Source of the DNA: JAAXGX01 sp965221595 | GTDB lineage: Bacteria > Acidobacteriota > Vicinamibacteria > Vicinamibacterales > UBA8438 | DNA length: 64,000 bases | Assembly (NCBI GenBank): GCA_965221595.1 | Contig: OZ244900.1 | Location: 2,976,001-3,040,000, forward strand | Direction: 5' to 3' | Shown here: positions 9,385 through 19,230 of the stretch, piece after piece | Numbering within the stretch: the stretch's first letter is position 1 | Layout of the letters: each line of letters starts with the position of its first letter | Notes under the pieces: generated by a model | Told to the model about the DNA's origin: nothing | What the model saw: the letters and a program-made list of their open reading frames with translations, nothing else | Databases searched by the model: none | Position numbers and translations under genes: made by a program

Positions 9385-10682
9385 CCGCGGCGACCGTGCG
9401 ACTCTGGGGGACAACCATCGGCGCCGTGAGCTGGGACGCCGAGCGCCGGCTCGCCCATTTCGAGTACGAACCGTCTTTTCTCGCAAGCGGCCGGGAAGTC
9501 GCACCGCTCATGATGCCGCTGTCCAGGGCAATCTATTCGTTCCCGGCACTGGATCGACGGACGTTCCGCGGCCTACCCGGGCTGCTCGCGGACTCCCTGC
9601 CCGACCGCTTCGGCAACGAACTCATCGATGCGTGGCTCGCCGCACAGGGGCGTCGTCCCGATGACTTCCACGCGGTCGAGCGACTCTGCTACGTCGGGAC
9701 ACGCGGCATGGGCGCGCTCGAATTCGCCCCCGCGCAAGGCCCCGCGAACTCGTCGGAACCGGTCTCCGTCGCCGCACTCGCGTCGCTGGCGGACGAGCTG
9801 CTCACTCGTCGCGCCGGCCAGCGCGGCTCGCTTGCGGTTCCTCGCCGAACACGGACGCTGCAACACATGCTGAAAGTAGGCACCTCGGCCGGCGGTGCAC
9901 GGGCCAAGGCGCTCGTCGCCTGGAATCCGGACACCGACGAGGTCCGCTCCGGACAGATCAAGGCCGGCGACGGCTTTGCCTACTGGCTCCTGAAGTTCGA
10001 CGGCGTGGCCGGCAACCGGGACCCGGAGCTCGATGAACCCCGGGACTACGGGCTCATCGAATTCGCCTACCACCGCATGGCGCAGGCAGCCGGCATCCGG
10101 ATGGCCGAGTGCCGCATCCTGCACGAGAACGGCCGCAACCACTTCATGACCAGGCGCTTCGACCGCACGGACAGCGGTCGGAAGATCCACATGCAGTCGC
10201 TGTGCGGGATGGCCCACTACGACTTCAACCGGGCCGGGGCGTATTCCTGCGAGCAGGCCCTGCGCGTGATCGAGCGGCTCGGACTTGCCGGCGAGGCGCT
10301 GGAAGAACAATTTCGGCGCATGGCCTTCAACGTCCTTGCCCGCAACCAGGATGACCATGTCAAGAACATCGCCTTCCTGATGGACCGGTCAGGCCGCTGG
10401 TCGCTCTCGCCCGCGTTCGACGTCACCTACAGCTACAACCCTTCGGGCCCCTGGACCGGCATGCACCAGATGACGCTGAACGGCAAGCGCGACAACTTCG
10501 AGGTCGGCGACCTGCTGGCCTGCGCGCGCAGCGCGGCCATCAAGCGTCCGCGCGCCCGCGACATTCTGCGGCAGGTGCAACAGGCGGTCTCGCGTTGGCA
10601 CGAGTTCGCGGAACAGGCGGCGGTACCCGGCGAGACCGCGCAGAGAATTGCTGCCGCCCACCGGATCGACCTGCTCTCCTGA
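9381..10682 (+). CDS. hipA: HipA-type serine/threonine kinase toxin
   Basis: 433 residues, full length. HipA kinases phosphorylate glutamyl-tRNA synthetase or related targets and induce persistence; the target here is not known. The glycine-rich loop with the regulatory serine is VGTSAGGARAKA (residues 166-177, Ser169). The catalytic motif is NQDDHVKN (Asp324, Asn329) and the metal-binding Asp is in SPAFDV (Asp347). All key residues are kept, so the toxin appears active. Translation is coupled to hipB by a 4-base overlap. The next gene is convergent, so the pair forms a self-contained two-gene unit. Confidence 0.93.
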   Translation: MTAATVRLWGTTIGAVSWDAERRLAHFEYEPSFLASGREVAPLMMPLSRAIYSFPALDRRTFRGLPGLLADSLPDRFGNELIDAWLAAQGRRPDDFHAVERLCYVGTRGMGALEFAPAQGPANSSEPVSVAALASLADELLTRRAGQRGSLAVPRRTRTLQHMLKVGTSAGGARAKALVAWNPDTDEVRSGQIKAGDGFAYWLLKFDGVAGNRDPELDEPRDYGLIEFAYHRMAQAAGIRMAECRILHENGRNHFMTRRFDRTDSGRKIHMQSLCGMAHYDFNRAGAYSCEQALRVIERLGLAGEALEEQFRRMAFNVLARNQDDHVKNIAFLMDRSGRWSLSPAFDVTYSYNPSGPWTGMHQMTLNGKRDNFEVGDLLACARSAAIKRPRARDILRQVQQAVSRWHEFAEQAAVPGETAQRIAAAHRIDLLS

Positions 10683-10745
10683 GTGCCGCGCCCGGCGTCC
10701 CTTTAGTCGCGGCTCCGCCCGGCGGCCGCTTGTGAGGAACCCCTT

Positions 10746-10768
10746 CGCGCCGCACCCGCCGCGGCGCG
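10746..10768. terminator. hairpin between hipA and the tricorn-like gene
   Basis: CGCGCCGC / GCGGCGCG perfect 8 bp stem with a 7-base loop between convergent genes, 64 bp after the hipA stop. No T-tract. Likely bidirectional transcription barrier. Confidence 0.5.
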
Positions 10769-10799
10769 CCGTGTACGGCCTTGCGAAGGCTGCGCCGTT

Positions 10800-13700
10800 C
10801 TATGGCCCGGACTCCCGGGGCGTCTTCACGGGCGGGGCCGGACGCGCGGGCAGCGACTTCGGGTTCTCCCGCATCATGCGCAGAACTTCCTCGACGGCGC
10901 GCTCGAGCTGCGGGTCGCGGCCGGCAATGACGGAACGCGGATCGTTCTCCACCTCGATGTCCGGCTCGACGCCGACATTCTCGACCACCCAACTGCCGTC
11001 GGCGGCGTTCGTGCCGAACTGCGGCACGTTGACCGAGCCGCCGTCGAGCAGCGGGCCGTGGCTGGTGATGCCGATGACGCCGCCCCACGACCGCTTGCCG
11101 ATCAGCGGCCCGAGGCCCGCCTCGCGGAAGCGGTAGGGAAAGATGTCGCCGTCGGACGCCGAGTCCTCGTCGAGGATGCAGACGAGGTGCCCGTGGAAGG
11201 CGACGGCAGGATACGTGTCCGGCGTGTCGTAGGTGCGCGCGAAGCCGGTCCCCAGGACGCGGCGTCCGAGGCGCTCGATCAGCATCTGCGACACGTTGCC
11301 GCCGCCGTTGCCGCGCACGTCAATCACGAGGCCCGCCTTGCGGATCTGCCCGTAGAACCACTTGATGAACTCCTGGATTCCCTCCGCACCCATGTCGGGG
11401 ACGTGGAGGTAGCCGACGCGCCCGTCGGTCATCTCCGACACCCTCTGCCGGTTGGTCTCGACCTCGGCCAGGTAGCGCAGGCTGCGCTCCTCGGTGACAG
11501 GGTTGAACGTCACCTCGCGCGCGCCGTCGAACACCGGCCGGTCGTTCAGCGTCAGCCGCACCGGCCGGTCGGCGCGGTGGCGCAGCACGCGGTACGGGTT
11601 GTCGGTCCCGCGCAGCACCTCACCGTCGACCGCCAGCACGTAGTCACCCACGCGGGCGTCGACGCCGATCTCGGTGAGCGGCGCCCGGTAGCGCGGCTCC
11701 TCGTTCTGGCCGGCGAAGATCTCGGCGAGGCGATAGCGATCGGCGCCTGCGTCGAACTCGAAGACGGCGCCGGGCAGGGCCACCTCGGGCCGGTCGGGCG
11801 TCTCCCAGTCCCCGCCCGCGATGTAGGCGTGGCTCACGTTCAGCTCGGCCACCATCTCGCCGATGACGTAGTTGAGGTCCGAGCGGTGAGCGACGTGCGC
11901 CAGGAGCGGACGATAGCGGTCGCGCAGCGCCTCCCAGTCGTAGCCGTGCATGTTCTCCACGTAGAAGAAGTCGCGGAACCGCCGCCACACCTCGTCGAAG
12001 ATCTGCGTCCATTCCTCGGCCGGCACGCGGTCGACCAGCAGACCGGCTGTGGACACCGTCGTCGCATCGCCGCCGCCCGCCGGATAGACGTTCCACGCGT
12101 TCCCCTCGCGCACCAGCACCTTCTCGCCGTCGTGCGAGACGGCGTAGCCGCGGATGCCCTCGGCGATGGTCTGCGTCTCACGGTCCTCGAACGTGAAACG
12201 TTGCAGCGCCGGCTGCACGTCGCCGCGCCGGCCGTAGTACTGGGCACCGCCGCGTATGACGAAGACGCCGTCGGCGGCGGCGCTGAGGCCCACGTAGTTG
12301 TCGAACGTCACCGGCAACCGCACGACGCGGCCCGCGAGCCCGTCGAAGTCGATGACGATCGGCCCCTCCCCGTCGCCGCCGTCCGCCTCGTCGTCCGCTT
12401 CGCCACCCGCCGCGGGCGTGTCCGACTCCCCGTCGCTGCCGGTCAGCGCCACCTCGTCACTCTCCGGCGGCAGCGGGTGTTCGACGTCCCGCCGCAGCGC
12501 CAGCGCGTAGATGCCGGTCTCACGATCGACCAGGTAGTTCCACTCGAACGAGCCGAGCTGCGGCGCGAACTGCCGGTCGGAGAGGTAGTACAGGTAGTCG
12601 CCGGCGGGATCCCAGGCGGGGTTCCATTCGTGGAAGAACTCGCCGGTGATGCGGTGCAGCACGCGGTCGGCGAGGCTCCAGACGTAGATGGAGTCGAAAC
12701 CGGTCGGATCGCTCATCGAGAACGCCAGATGGCCGCCGCGGGGCGACCAGACGTAGTCGCGCAACGGCCCGCGCGCCTCGTCGGCGACGTCGATGACCGC
12801 CTTCGTCGCGATATCGACGACATACAGCCGGCCGTCCTTGTCACCGAACGCGAGGTGCGTCCCCGCCGGCGACCACGCCGGGGCGTAGCGCATCACCCGG
12901 CTGCCGTTCGTGAGCTGCTCCGGCTCGCCGGAGCCGTCCTGCGCGACGAGGTAGATCTCGTCCTCGCCGGTCGCGTCCGACACGTACGCGATGCGGCGGC
13001 CGTCGGGCGACCAGCGTGCCCACTTGTCGTGCGCTCCCGAGCTGCGGGTGAGGTTGCGCGTCGGGCCGTTCTCGATCGGCGCCGTGAAGATGTCGCCGCG
13101 CGCCACGAAGAGCGCCCGCTCTCCCTTCGGGCTGAGCTCCGCGTCCTCGATCAGGTCGGCCGCCACTACGCGCGACGGCCGCATGGCAAGCCCGTCGTCC
13201 GGCACCGTAATGGGGACCGGTTGCGACGTCCCCTCGTCGATCGAGTAGATCTGCAACTCGCCGTTCAGCTCGTAGATGATGCGGCCGACACCGTCGTCGC
13301 CCGGCCAGCGAACGTCCCAGGTGTCGCTGTGGGTGAGCTGCGTCGTCTCGCGCACCGCGAGGTCGTAGGCATAGAGGTTGAGCGTGCCGCCGCGATCCGA
13401 GGTGAAGTAGATGGCGTCGCCAATCCACATGGGGTCCCGGTCGGCGCGCCGGTGATCGGTGACGCGTTCGACCGCGTGGGTCTCGCGGTCGAAGATGTAG
13501 AGTTCCTGCGCCCAGCCGCCCTCATACCGCTTCCACGTCCGGAAGTCGCGGAACAGCGGCGAGTAGACGACGCGGGTGCCGTCGGGCGACAGGTCCCCCG
13601 CTCCCGACTCCGGCATCGGCAGCGGCACGGGCAGGCCGCCGTCGACCGACGCCAGGAACAGCCGGCTGTCCGACAGGTCGGTGCTGTAGCGCAGCGACCG

Positions 13701-14105
13701 GAACAGGACCGCCTGCCCGTCCGGCGACCAGTCGTAGACCTGGTTGTCGTAGCCCCAGCGCGGCGCGAGCGGACCGCGGGCCGGATAGAAGGTGAGCTGC
13801 CGCGGCACGCCGCCCGTGGCGGGCATCACGTACACCTGCTCGTCGCCGTCGTACTGACCCGTGAACGCGATGCGCGAGCCGTCGGGCGAGAAGCGCGGAA
13901 ACAGCTCCAGTCCGGGATGGGCCGTGAGCCGCGTGGCCAGCCCGCCGGCGGTCGGCGCCAGCCACAGATCGCCAGCGTAGCTGAATACCACCTGCTGGCC
14001 GTGAATATCGGGGAAGCGCAGCAGCTTCGTCTGGGCCGCGGCCGGCACCGCCAAGCCGCACGCGACCGCGCAGACTGTCAGGACAATGAAAGTGCGTCGC
14101 AACAT
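10800..14105 (-). CDS. Tricorn-like S41 protease with beta-propeller repeats, exported
   Basis: 1101 residues. A Sec signal peptide (MLRRTFIVLTVCAVACGLAVPAAAQ) is followed by many PD40/WD40-like repeats (FSPDGSRIAFTG, WSPDGRRIAYVSD, WSPAGTHLAFGD), an acidic Asp/Glu/Gly linker near residue 570, then the C1-PDZ-C2 core of tricorn proteases. Catalytic His759 lies in NVSHAY, and Ser984-Asp985 in SASDGDIF. The propeller probably gates access for unfolded peptides. Start ATG at 14105 is chosen for the GAGGAGG four bases upstream and the signal peptide; the open frame extends further without support. Preceded by repeat copy A. Confidence 0.9.
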   Translation of the reverse strand: MLRRTFIVLTVCAVACGLAVPAAAQTKLLRFPDIHGQQVVFSYAGDLWLAPTAGGLATRLTAHPGLELFPRFSPDGSRIAFTGQYDGDEQVYVMPATGGVPRQLTFYPARGPLAPRWGYDNQVYDWSPDGQAVLFRSLRYSTDLSDSRLFLASVDGGLPVPLPMPESGAGDLSPDGTRVVYSPLFRDFRTWKRYEGGWAQELYIFDRETHAVERVTDHRRADRDPMWIGDAIYFTSDRGGTLNLYAYDLAVRETTQLTHSDTWDVRWPGDDGVGRIIYELNGELQIYSIDEGTSQPVPITVPDDGLAMRPSRVVAADLIEDAELSPKGERALFVARGDIFTAPIENGPTRNLTRSSGAHDKWARWSPDGRRIAYVSDATGEDEIYLVAQDGSGEPEQLTNGSRVMRYAPAWSPAGTHLAFGDKDGRLYVVDIATKAVIDVADEARGPLRDYVWSPRGGHLAFSMSDPTGFDSIYVWSLADRVLHRITGEFFHEWNPAWDPAGDYLYYLSDRQFAPQLGSFEWNYLVDRETGIYALALRRDVEHPLPPESDEVALTGSDGESDTPAAGGEADDEADGGDGEGPIVIDFDGLAGRVVRLPVTFDNYVGLSAAADGVFVIRGGAQYYGRRGDVQPALQRFTFEDRETQTIAEGIRGYAVSHDGEKVLVREGNAWNVYPAGGGDATTVSTAGLLVDRVPAEEWTQIFDEVWRRFRDFFYVENMHGYDWEALRDRYRPLLAHVAHRSDLNYVIGEMVAELNVSHAYIAGGDWETPDRPEVALPGAVFEFDAGADRYRLAEIFAGQNEEPRYRAPLTEIGVDARVGDYVLAVDGEVLRGTDNPYRVLRHRADRPVRLTLNDRPVFDGAREVTFNPVTEERSLRYLAEVETNRQRVSEMTDGRVGYLHVPDMGAEGIQEFIKWFYGQIRKAGLVIDVRGNGGGNVSQMLIERLGRRVLGTGFARTYDTPDTYPAVAFHGHLVCILDEDSASDGDIFPYRFREAGLGPLIGKRSWGGVIGITSHGPLLDGGSVNVPQFGTNAADGSWVVENVGVEPDIEVENDPRSVIAGRDPQLERAVEEVLRMMRENPKSLPARPAPPVKTPRESGP

Positions 14106-14157
14106 CTTGCCTCCTCGCATGGCGGACCAAGCCCGCGACGTAGCGGCGTCGACCAGG

Positions 14158-14240
14158 CCCGCCAGGCTCCCTCGTCGCGCCTTGCCAGGCGGGCGCCTCG
14201 CCCGGCTCGGTGCAACGCGGGGTTTCACCACGGGCTGCTA
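14158..14240. repeat. dispersed repeat, copy A (83 bp)
   Basis: About 92% identical (6 substitutions, one 1-base indel) to copy B at 34579-34660. Read on the minus strand it begins exactly with the TAG stop of the enoyl-CoA hydratase gene (TAGCAGCCCGTGG...) and fills much of the gap to the tricorn-like gene. It can form a stem GCCCGCC/GGCGGGC enclosing about 27 bases. Confidence 0.85.
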
Positions 14241-14987
14241 GCCCAGCGTGCGCTCGACGTAGGCGCGGACGGCGTCCTGCACGCGGGGCGACAGCCACGC
14301 CGCCAGCACCTCCTCGTCGATCGACCGCAGGTAGCGCGCCACGCGGTCGCGGCCCGGCTGGCGAATGACGCGCTTCGTGAGAGCGAATGCGGCGGGCGGC
14401 AGCGCACCCAGGTTCGCTGCCACGGCCACGGCCCGGTCGAGCAGCGCGTCCGGCTCGGCCAGTTCGTCGACGAAGCCGCCTGCGAGGGCGTCGTCCGGCG
14501 CGCAGGTGAGCCCGCGATAGACGACGGCCTGGAGCCGGTGCGGCGCGAGCACCAGCCGCAGAATCTCCATCGCAACGGTCGGGAACGGCACGCCGACGGC
14601 CAGCTCGGGCGTGCCGATGCGGCCCGTGCCCGCAGCCATCACGCGGTAGTCGCAAGCGCAGGCCAGCAGGCAGCCGCCCGCGATGGCATGGCCGTTGACC
14701 GCCGCCACGAGCGGTCTCGGATGCGTGAAGGTCTTGAAGAGCGCCTCCCCGAGCAGCGGCACGAAGGCCTCGACATAGGGGCGTCCTCCATCCAGCAGCC
14801 GCCGCAGATCCACGCCCGCGGAGAACACCCGGCCGGTACCCGTCAGGACTGCGGCGCGCGTGTCCGCGCGCTCGAGCCGTTCCAGCTCGGCAATCCACCC
14901 GCGTAACAGCTCGAGGTCGAAGGCGTTGACCTTGCCGTGGGCCAGCCGGACGACGGCGACGCCATCCCGAGCTTCGGTCGTTATCAT
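14238..14987 (-). CDS. Enoyl-CoA hydratase/isomerase (crotonase) family protein
   Basis: 249-residue cytosolic crotonase-fold enzyme acting on acyl-CoA thioesters. The oxyanion-hole segments FSAGVDLRR and NGHAIAGGCLLACACDYRVMA are clear, and the catalytic acid region is IGTPELAVGVPFP. The exact reaction (hydratase or delta3-delta2 isomerase) cannot be told. Start at 14987 is favoured over an upstream ATG at 15032 by AGGGG just before it and by family alignment (MITTEARDGVAVVRL). Its TAG stop coincides with the edge of repeat copy A. Confidence 0.85.
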   Translation of the reverse strand: MITTEARDGVAVVRLAHGKVNAFDLELLRGWIAELERLERADTRAAVLTGTGRVFSAGVDLRRLLDGGRPYVEAFVPLLGEALFKTFTHPRPLVAAVNGHAIAGGCLLACACDYRVMAAGTGRIGTPELAVGVPFPTVAMEILRLVLAPHRLQAVVYRGLTCAPDDALAGGFVDELAEPDALLDRAVAVAANLGALPPAAFALTKRVIRQPGRDRVARYLRSIDEEVLAAWLSPRVQDAVRAYVERTLG

Positions 14988-15041
14988 CGAGCCCCTCCGG
15001 CCCCGCGTCCCTGCGGAGTCCGCGCCATTCAACGGCGCAGG

Positions 15042-18000
15042 CTAGTCCGCGCGCAGTGCGCCGAGCAGCGGTGCCCGCACCACTGCCACCGTGGCCGCCA
15101 GCGACGCCGTCAGGCCCGTCACAATCACGACGGCCAGCAGCGTGCCGAGCGACAGCACGGGCAGCCCGACGCCGCGCTCGATCCACGCCGGTGCAATGGC
15201 AACCAGGGCAGACAGCGTACCGGCCAGGACGCCCGCGAGCAGCAGGAAGGCGTTCTCAGCCAGCACCATGAGCGACACGTGGCTGCCGCTGTAGCCGACC
15301 GCCCGCAGCAGAGCCAGCTCCCGGTGCCGCTCCAGCACGTTCCTGAGCAGCACGGCGCCCAGACCGAACGTGCCGAGCATCAGCCCCAGGCCGCCCAGGG
15401 TCTGGAAAGTCGCCAGGTAGGTGTTCTCCACGCGGTGGAACGCGGCCAGGCGCTCGCCGGCCGAGACGACGTCGAAACCGTAGTCGGCAAGCCGATCCTC
15501 GAGCGCGGCAGACACCTCGCCCGCCCGCTCCGGCGGCGCATCGATCAGGAAGAAGCGGTACCCTTCGTAGTCCCGGAACACCCGTTCGAAGTGTTGCTCG
15601 CCGATCAGCAGCTCGCGCTGGAAGATGCTGTCCGACAGGGCGGCCACGATGCGCAGGCGCAGGGGGCGGTCGGTGTCCCGGTTGATCACGAAGTCGTCGC
15701 CGATCGACAGGTGCAGCGCGTAGGCCAGCGACGTCGCATCGGCAATCGCGGGGATGGCCCCGTCGTCGAACTCCCGTTCGAGCAGCAGCCAGGGGTTCGC
15801 GACCTCCGCCTCGGACTCGGCGAGGCTGGCGCCGAACGCGAACCGGCCTTCAGCCGTGAAGTCGCCGGTGGGCGCCAGGATGCGGGGATCCTTGGCCTGG
15901 TACAGGTTGAGGCAGCTCGCGTCCTCCCCGGGGCGCACCCGGAAGCGGCGCAGCCCGACCCCTTCGAGCGGGCCGCCCGGGTCGTAGAGATCGGCCAGGT
16001 TCAGCGCGTCGCGCCCGCCGGGGCTTGCCGTGTCGTGGGCAATCGGCAGCAGCGTGTCGGCCAGCAGCGTGAACCCGCCGGTCCCCGAGCGCGGGTCGAG
16101 CTCCGCGGCCGTGCCCTCCCGGCGGAACGCGTCGACGGCCACGATGATGAAGGCCGCCGAGGCAATCAGCGCGATGCACAAGACGCTGCGACCGGGACGG
16201 TAGGTGGTGTTGCGGAAGCCGAGTCGGGAAACGGACCACTGCCCGCCGGCGTGGCTGGCCGGTCGGCCGTAGAGCCAGGCCGCCGCCAGCGCCAGCATCG
16301 CGCACAGCAGCAGCATGCCCCCGGCGAAGAACCCCACCGTGGCGCTCAGCAGCTCCGCAGCCGCCGCGGCCACGAGCAGCGCGCCGGACGCGGCCAGGGC
16401 CAACGCCCCGTACAGCACGGCGGGGGCGTGCCGCGGCGCCGCCCCGGCGGCGGCGACGGACTGCGTGACGTCCGCGAGCGCGCCTGACAACAGGCTGCGG
16501 GGCGAGGCGGGCTCGATGGAACGCAGCGTCCAGGCGATGGTCCCGAACGCGGCCAGCACGCCGCCGGCCGCCCCGCCCGCCAGCGCGGCGAACGACACGT
16601 GCAGCGTCAGACGGGTCGTGCCGACCGCGTCCACCCACCAGGTGCGCAGTCCGTACATGACGAGCTCGCCGTAGGCGACGGCACCTGCCGCGCCGACCAG
16701 ACAGCCGGCGACCGACAGCACGAGCGCCTCCCACCAGAACAGCCGGCGGACGGCCGCGGCGGGGAATCCCGTCGCCTTCAGCAGACCCACCTCGCGCAGC
16801 CGCTGCTCGATCCCGAGCCGGAAGAACAGGCTCGCCAGGAGCAGTGCGGACACGACCAGGAAGAAGCTGAAGTAGAGGAAGTAGAGACCGAAGTCCGTCA
16901 CGCCGGCCGACGCCTCCAGCGCGAGCGCGCGGGCTGGATAGACTACGAGGCCGAGCGCGAGGGGGTCGAGCCGCGCGCGCAGCGCGGCGGCAAACTCGCC
17001 GGCGTCAGGCTGCGTCTCCCCCGTCGCGGTCCGGATCCGCACCGACGTCAGCTGGCCCCAGCGGGACGCCCACAGTCGCTGCCCCGCCGCGAGCGGGATG
17101 AACGCCTTCGGCGTCGTCCTGTGCTCGTCCCAGTACTCCTCGTCCTTGGGACGAATCAGTCCCAGGTCGATCTCGAACGGCGGGTCCCACTCCGTGACGT
17201 CGTTGGCTTCCGTGATTCCAGGATAGTCCGGAGCCAGCCGGCGGTCGTCGGCAGGCCCTTCGATCGGCACGACCGCGGCGACCTGCAGCGTGGCCTGCCG
17301 GGTGGCCAGCCGCCCCCCGTCCTCCCAGACGTAATACTCGACCTCGAGCGTCTCGCCCGGTTCGGCTCCGAGGTCCTCGGCTGCCCAACGGTTCAGTACG
17401 ACCGGCGGGTCGGTGCCCGCCGGCGGCAGCGCAGCGGCCGTCACCGCGCCCAGGTCGAGAGCGGTGATCAGGGAGTATGGGATCACGCGGTCGCGCAACC
17501 GGATCCGGTTCGCCAGGTAGGTCAGGATCGGCTGCTCGCGCAGCCCGAGCTCAGCAGCGGTGGCCGCGACGGCGGCCGCGGTGTCGTCGCTGATGAGGCC
17601 GGCCGCGGACTCGACTGCCAGCGCGCGGCGCGTCTCGAGCGGCACGACCCGCAACCCGAGGTCCGCGAGTGCCGTGGCATCGCGCACGGCAGCCTCGGCG
17701 GCTGCCAGCCGCGCGTCGGCGCTCGCGGCGCCGTCCGCGATTCCCAGCAGAACGGTGTTCACGCGCCCGGCCTGCTCGAGCTCGCGCTGCAGGCGCGTGA
17801 GCGAGACGAACACCGAGCGCGCCCGGCCCTGCTGCGGGCGGAACGAGAACTCCCCGAGCGCGTCCGGTGGCAGCACTCGCGCAATCCGCAGCCGCAGCGT
17901 CCGGCCGATGTCGTCGCGCCGACCGTGCAGCGAGCTGATCGGCACGTCGGACGGCTTCTCCACACGCACGAGCAGCGCCTGATCGACCTCCGCGGCCAGC

Positions 18001-18437
18001 TCGCTCGCCAGCCCCTCGCTGACGAGCACCTCGTTGCGCGCCGGCGTCTCGATGCCGCCGGCCTGGCCGTGAAACGCCCAGAACCGGTCGTCGACCCCGT
18101 ACACCTGGATGGCCGAGGCCCGCCGGCCGCTCTCCTGATGGGTGACGAAACCCTCGACTGCGACGAGGGGAACCGCGCCGCCGAAGGCGTCCTGCATGCC
18201 GTCCCGCGCGAGCAGGTCGACCGCGAGCTCCTCGCGCACGAAGGTCGCGCTCGTGACCACCTGGCTGATGGCGCCGAGGCGCTCCAGCGCCAGCCCCCGC
18301 AGGCTGGCCCGCACCGACGAGCCGACCAGCAGGGCGCCCGCCAGCACGGCCACCGCCACCGCCACGCCGACGACGACGGCGAGGTTGGTCTTCCAGAAGT
18401 GGACGATGTTGTGCCGAACCAGGGTGAGCAGGGTCAT
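15042..18437 (-). CDS. Large FtsX-family ABC transporter permease
   Basis: 1131-residue inner-membrane permease with one N-terminal helix (NLAVVVGVAVAVAVLAGALLVG), a long extracytoplasmic region, three helices near residues 570-690, a second set of about four helices in the middle, another soluble region and three C-terminal helices. This is the duplicated FtsX/MacB-like arrangement of lipoprotein- or macrolide-type exporters. The start ATG overlaps the stop of the ATPase gene (ATGA), so the two subunits are made together. No membrane-fusion (HlyD-like) partner is encoded beside it. Substrate unknown. Confidence 0.88.
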   Translation of the reverse strand: MTLLTLVRHNIVHFWKTNLAVVVGVAVAVAVLAGALLVGSSVRASLRGLALERLGAISQVVTSATFVREELAVDLLARDGMQDAFGGAVPLVAVEGFVTHQESGRRASAIQVYGVDDRFWAFHGQAGGIETPARNEVLVSEGLASELAAEVDQALLVRVEKPSDVPISSLHGRRDDIGRTLRLRIARVLPPDALGEFSFRPQQGRARSVFVSLTRLQRELEQAGRVNTVLLGIADGAASADARLAAAEAAVRDATALADLGLRVVPLETRRALAVESAAGLISDDTAAAVAATAAELGLREQPILTYLANRIRLRDRVIPYSLITALDLGAVTAAALPPAGTDPPVVLNRWAAEDLGAEPGETLEVEYYVWEDGGRLATRQATLQVAAVVPIEGPADDRRLAPDYPGITEANDVTEWDPPFEIDLGLIRPKDEEYWDEHRTTPKAFIPLAAGQRLWASRWGQLTSVRIRTATGETQPDAGEFAAALRARLDPLALGLVVYPARALALEASAGVTDFGLYFLYFSFFLVVSALLLASLFFRLGIEQRLREVGLLKATGFPAAAVRRLFWWEALVLSVAGCLVGAAGAVAYGELVMYGLRTWWVDAVGTTRLTLHVSFAALAGGAAGGVLAAFGTIAWTLRSIEPASPRSLLSGALADVTQSVAAAGAAPRHAPAVLYGALALAASGALLVAAAAAELLSATVGFFAGGMLLLCAMLALAAAWLYGRPASHAGGQWSVSRLGFRNTTYRPGRSVLCIALIASAAFIIVAVDAFRREGTAAELDPRSGTGGFTLLADTLLPIAHDTASPGGRDALNLADLYDPGGPLEGVGLRRFRVRPGEDASCLNLYQAKDPRILAPTGDFTAEGRFAFGASLAESEAEVANPWLLLEREFDDGAIPAIADATSLAYALHLSIGDDFVINRDTDRPLRLRIVAALSDSIFQRELLIGEQHFERVFRDYEGYRFFLIDAPPERAGEVSAALEDRLADYGFDVVSAGERLAAFHRVENTYLATFQTLGGLGLMLGTFGLGAVLLRNVLERHRELALLRAVGYSGSHVSLMVLAENAFLLLAGVLAGTLSALVAIAPAWIERGVGLPVLSLGTLLAVVIVTGLTASLAATVAVVRAPLLGALRAD

Positions 18438-19126
18438 CGTGCCACGCTGTGCGCGCCCTGGGCCATCCGCTCCAGGCGCTGGTTGTTCAACCGGAAGCGG
18501 ACGGCGCAGCGTTCCGCCAGCCTGTCGTTGTGGCTGACGATGACCAGGATAGTCTGCTGGCGCTGGTGCAGGGCGAAGAGCAGTGACGCCACCGCGTCGG
18601 CCGACTCCTGGTCGAGATTGCCGGTCGGCTCGTCGCACAACAGCAGCGGCGGCTGCCGAATCAGCGCCCGCGCGAGCGCGACCCGCTGGCGCTCACCACC
18701 CGACAGTTCGGCCGGCCGATGGTCGACGCGCTCCCGCAGCCCCACCTGGTCGATCAGATCGAGAGCCCGCGCAGGAGCCTCGGCATCCGGCTCGCCAACG
18801 AGGGTGGGCACCAGCACGTTCTCGAGCACCGTGCATTGGGGCAGCAGCAGGTGGTCCTGGAAGACGAACCCGACGCGGGTGTTGCGGAACACCGCCAGCT
18901 CCCGCTCGTCCAGCGCGAACGGATCGCGCCCGTCCAGCGTCACGCGGCCGGCTGTCGGCGGCTCGAGCGCACCCAGCACGTACAGCAGCGTGCTCTTGCC
19001 GCTGCCGGACGGACCCATGATCGACGCGGAGTCGCCTCGCTGCAGCGCGAAGCTGAGGTCGGCCAGAATCGGCAGCACGCCCTGGGCCGTGGGGTACTGC
19101 TTGCTCAGGTTCTTGACTTCCAGCAC
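18434..19126 (-). CDS. ABC transporter ATP-binding protein (LolD/MacB type)
   Basis: 230-residue nucleotide-binding subunit. Walker A GPSGSGKST (38-46), signature LSGGERQR, Walker B LLLCDEPTGNLD, and the H-loop histidine in VIVSHN are all present. The sequence is of the LolD/FtsE/MacB group that pairs with FtsX permeases, and the permease follows with an ATGA overlap. It would power export or lipoprotein-type mechanotransmission by that permease. Confidence 0.93.
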   Translation of the reverse strand: MLEVKNLSKQYPTAQGVLPILADLSFALQRGDSASIMGPSGSGKSTLLYVLGALEPPTAGRVTLDGRDPFALDERELAVFRNTRVGFVFQDHLLLPQCTVLENVLVPTLVGEPDAEAPARALDLIDQVGLRERVDHRPAELSGGERQRVALARALIRQPPLLLCDEPTGNLDQESADAVASLLFALHQRQQTILVIVSHNDRLAERCAVRFRLNNQRLERMAQGAHSVAR

Positions 19127-19201
19127 GGATCACACGCCCCGCAGGCCCGGCGCAGCGGCTCGTTCCGGCCGGGCGCGGCCTCGTCACGACCGCGTCCTGG
19201 C

Positions 19202-19230
19202 GCAACGCGGGGTTTCACCACGGGCTGCTA
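19202..19230. repeat. dispersed repeat, copy C (29 bp fragment)
   Basis: 29 bases identical to the stop-codon-proximal end of copy A, again starting at the TAG stop codon of a minus-strand gene (aldehyde dehydrogenase). Beyond this the sequence diverges. Confidence 0.8.

Noticed and set aside
11058..14906. 1282-codon plus-strand open frame opposite the tricorn-like protease
   Set aside because: Antisense shadow; the translation has no domain, and the minus strand has catalytic motifs and a signal peptide.
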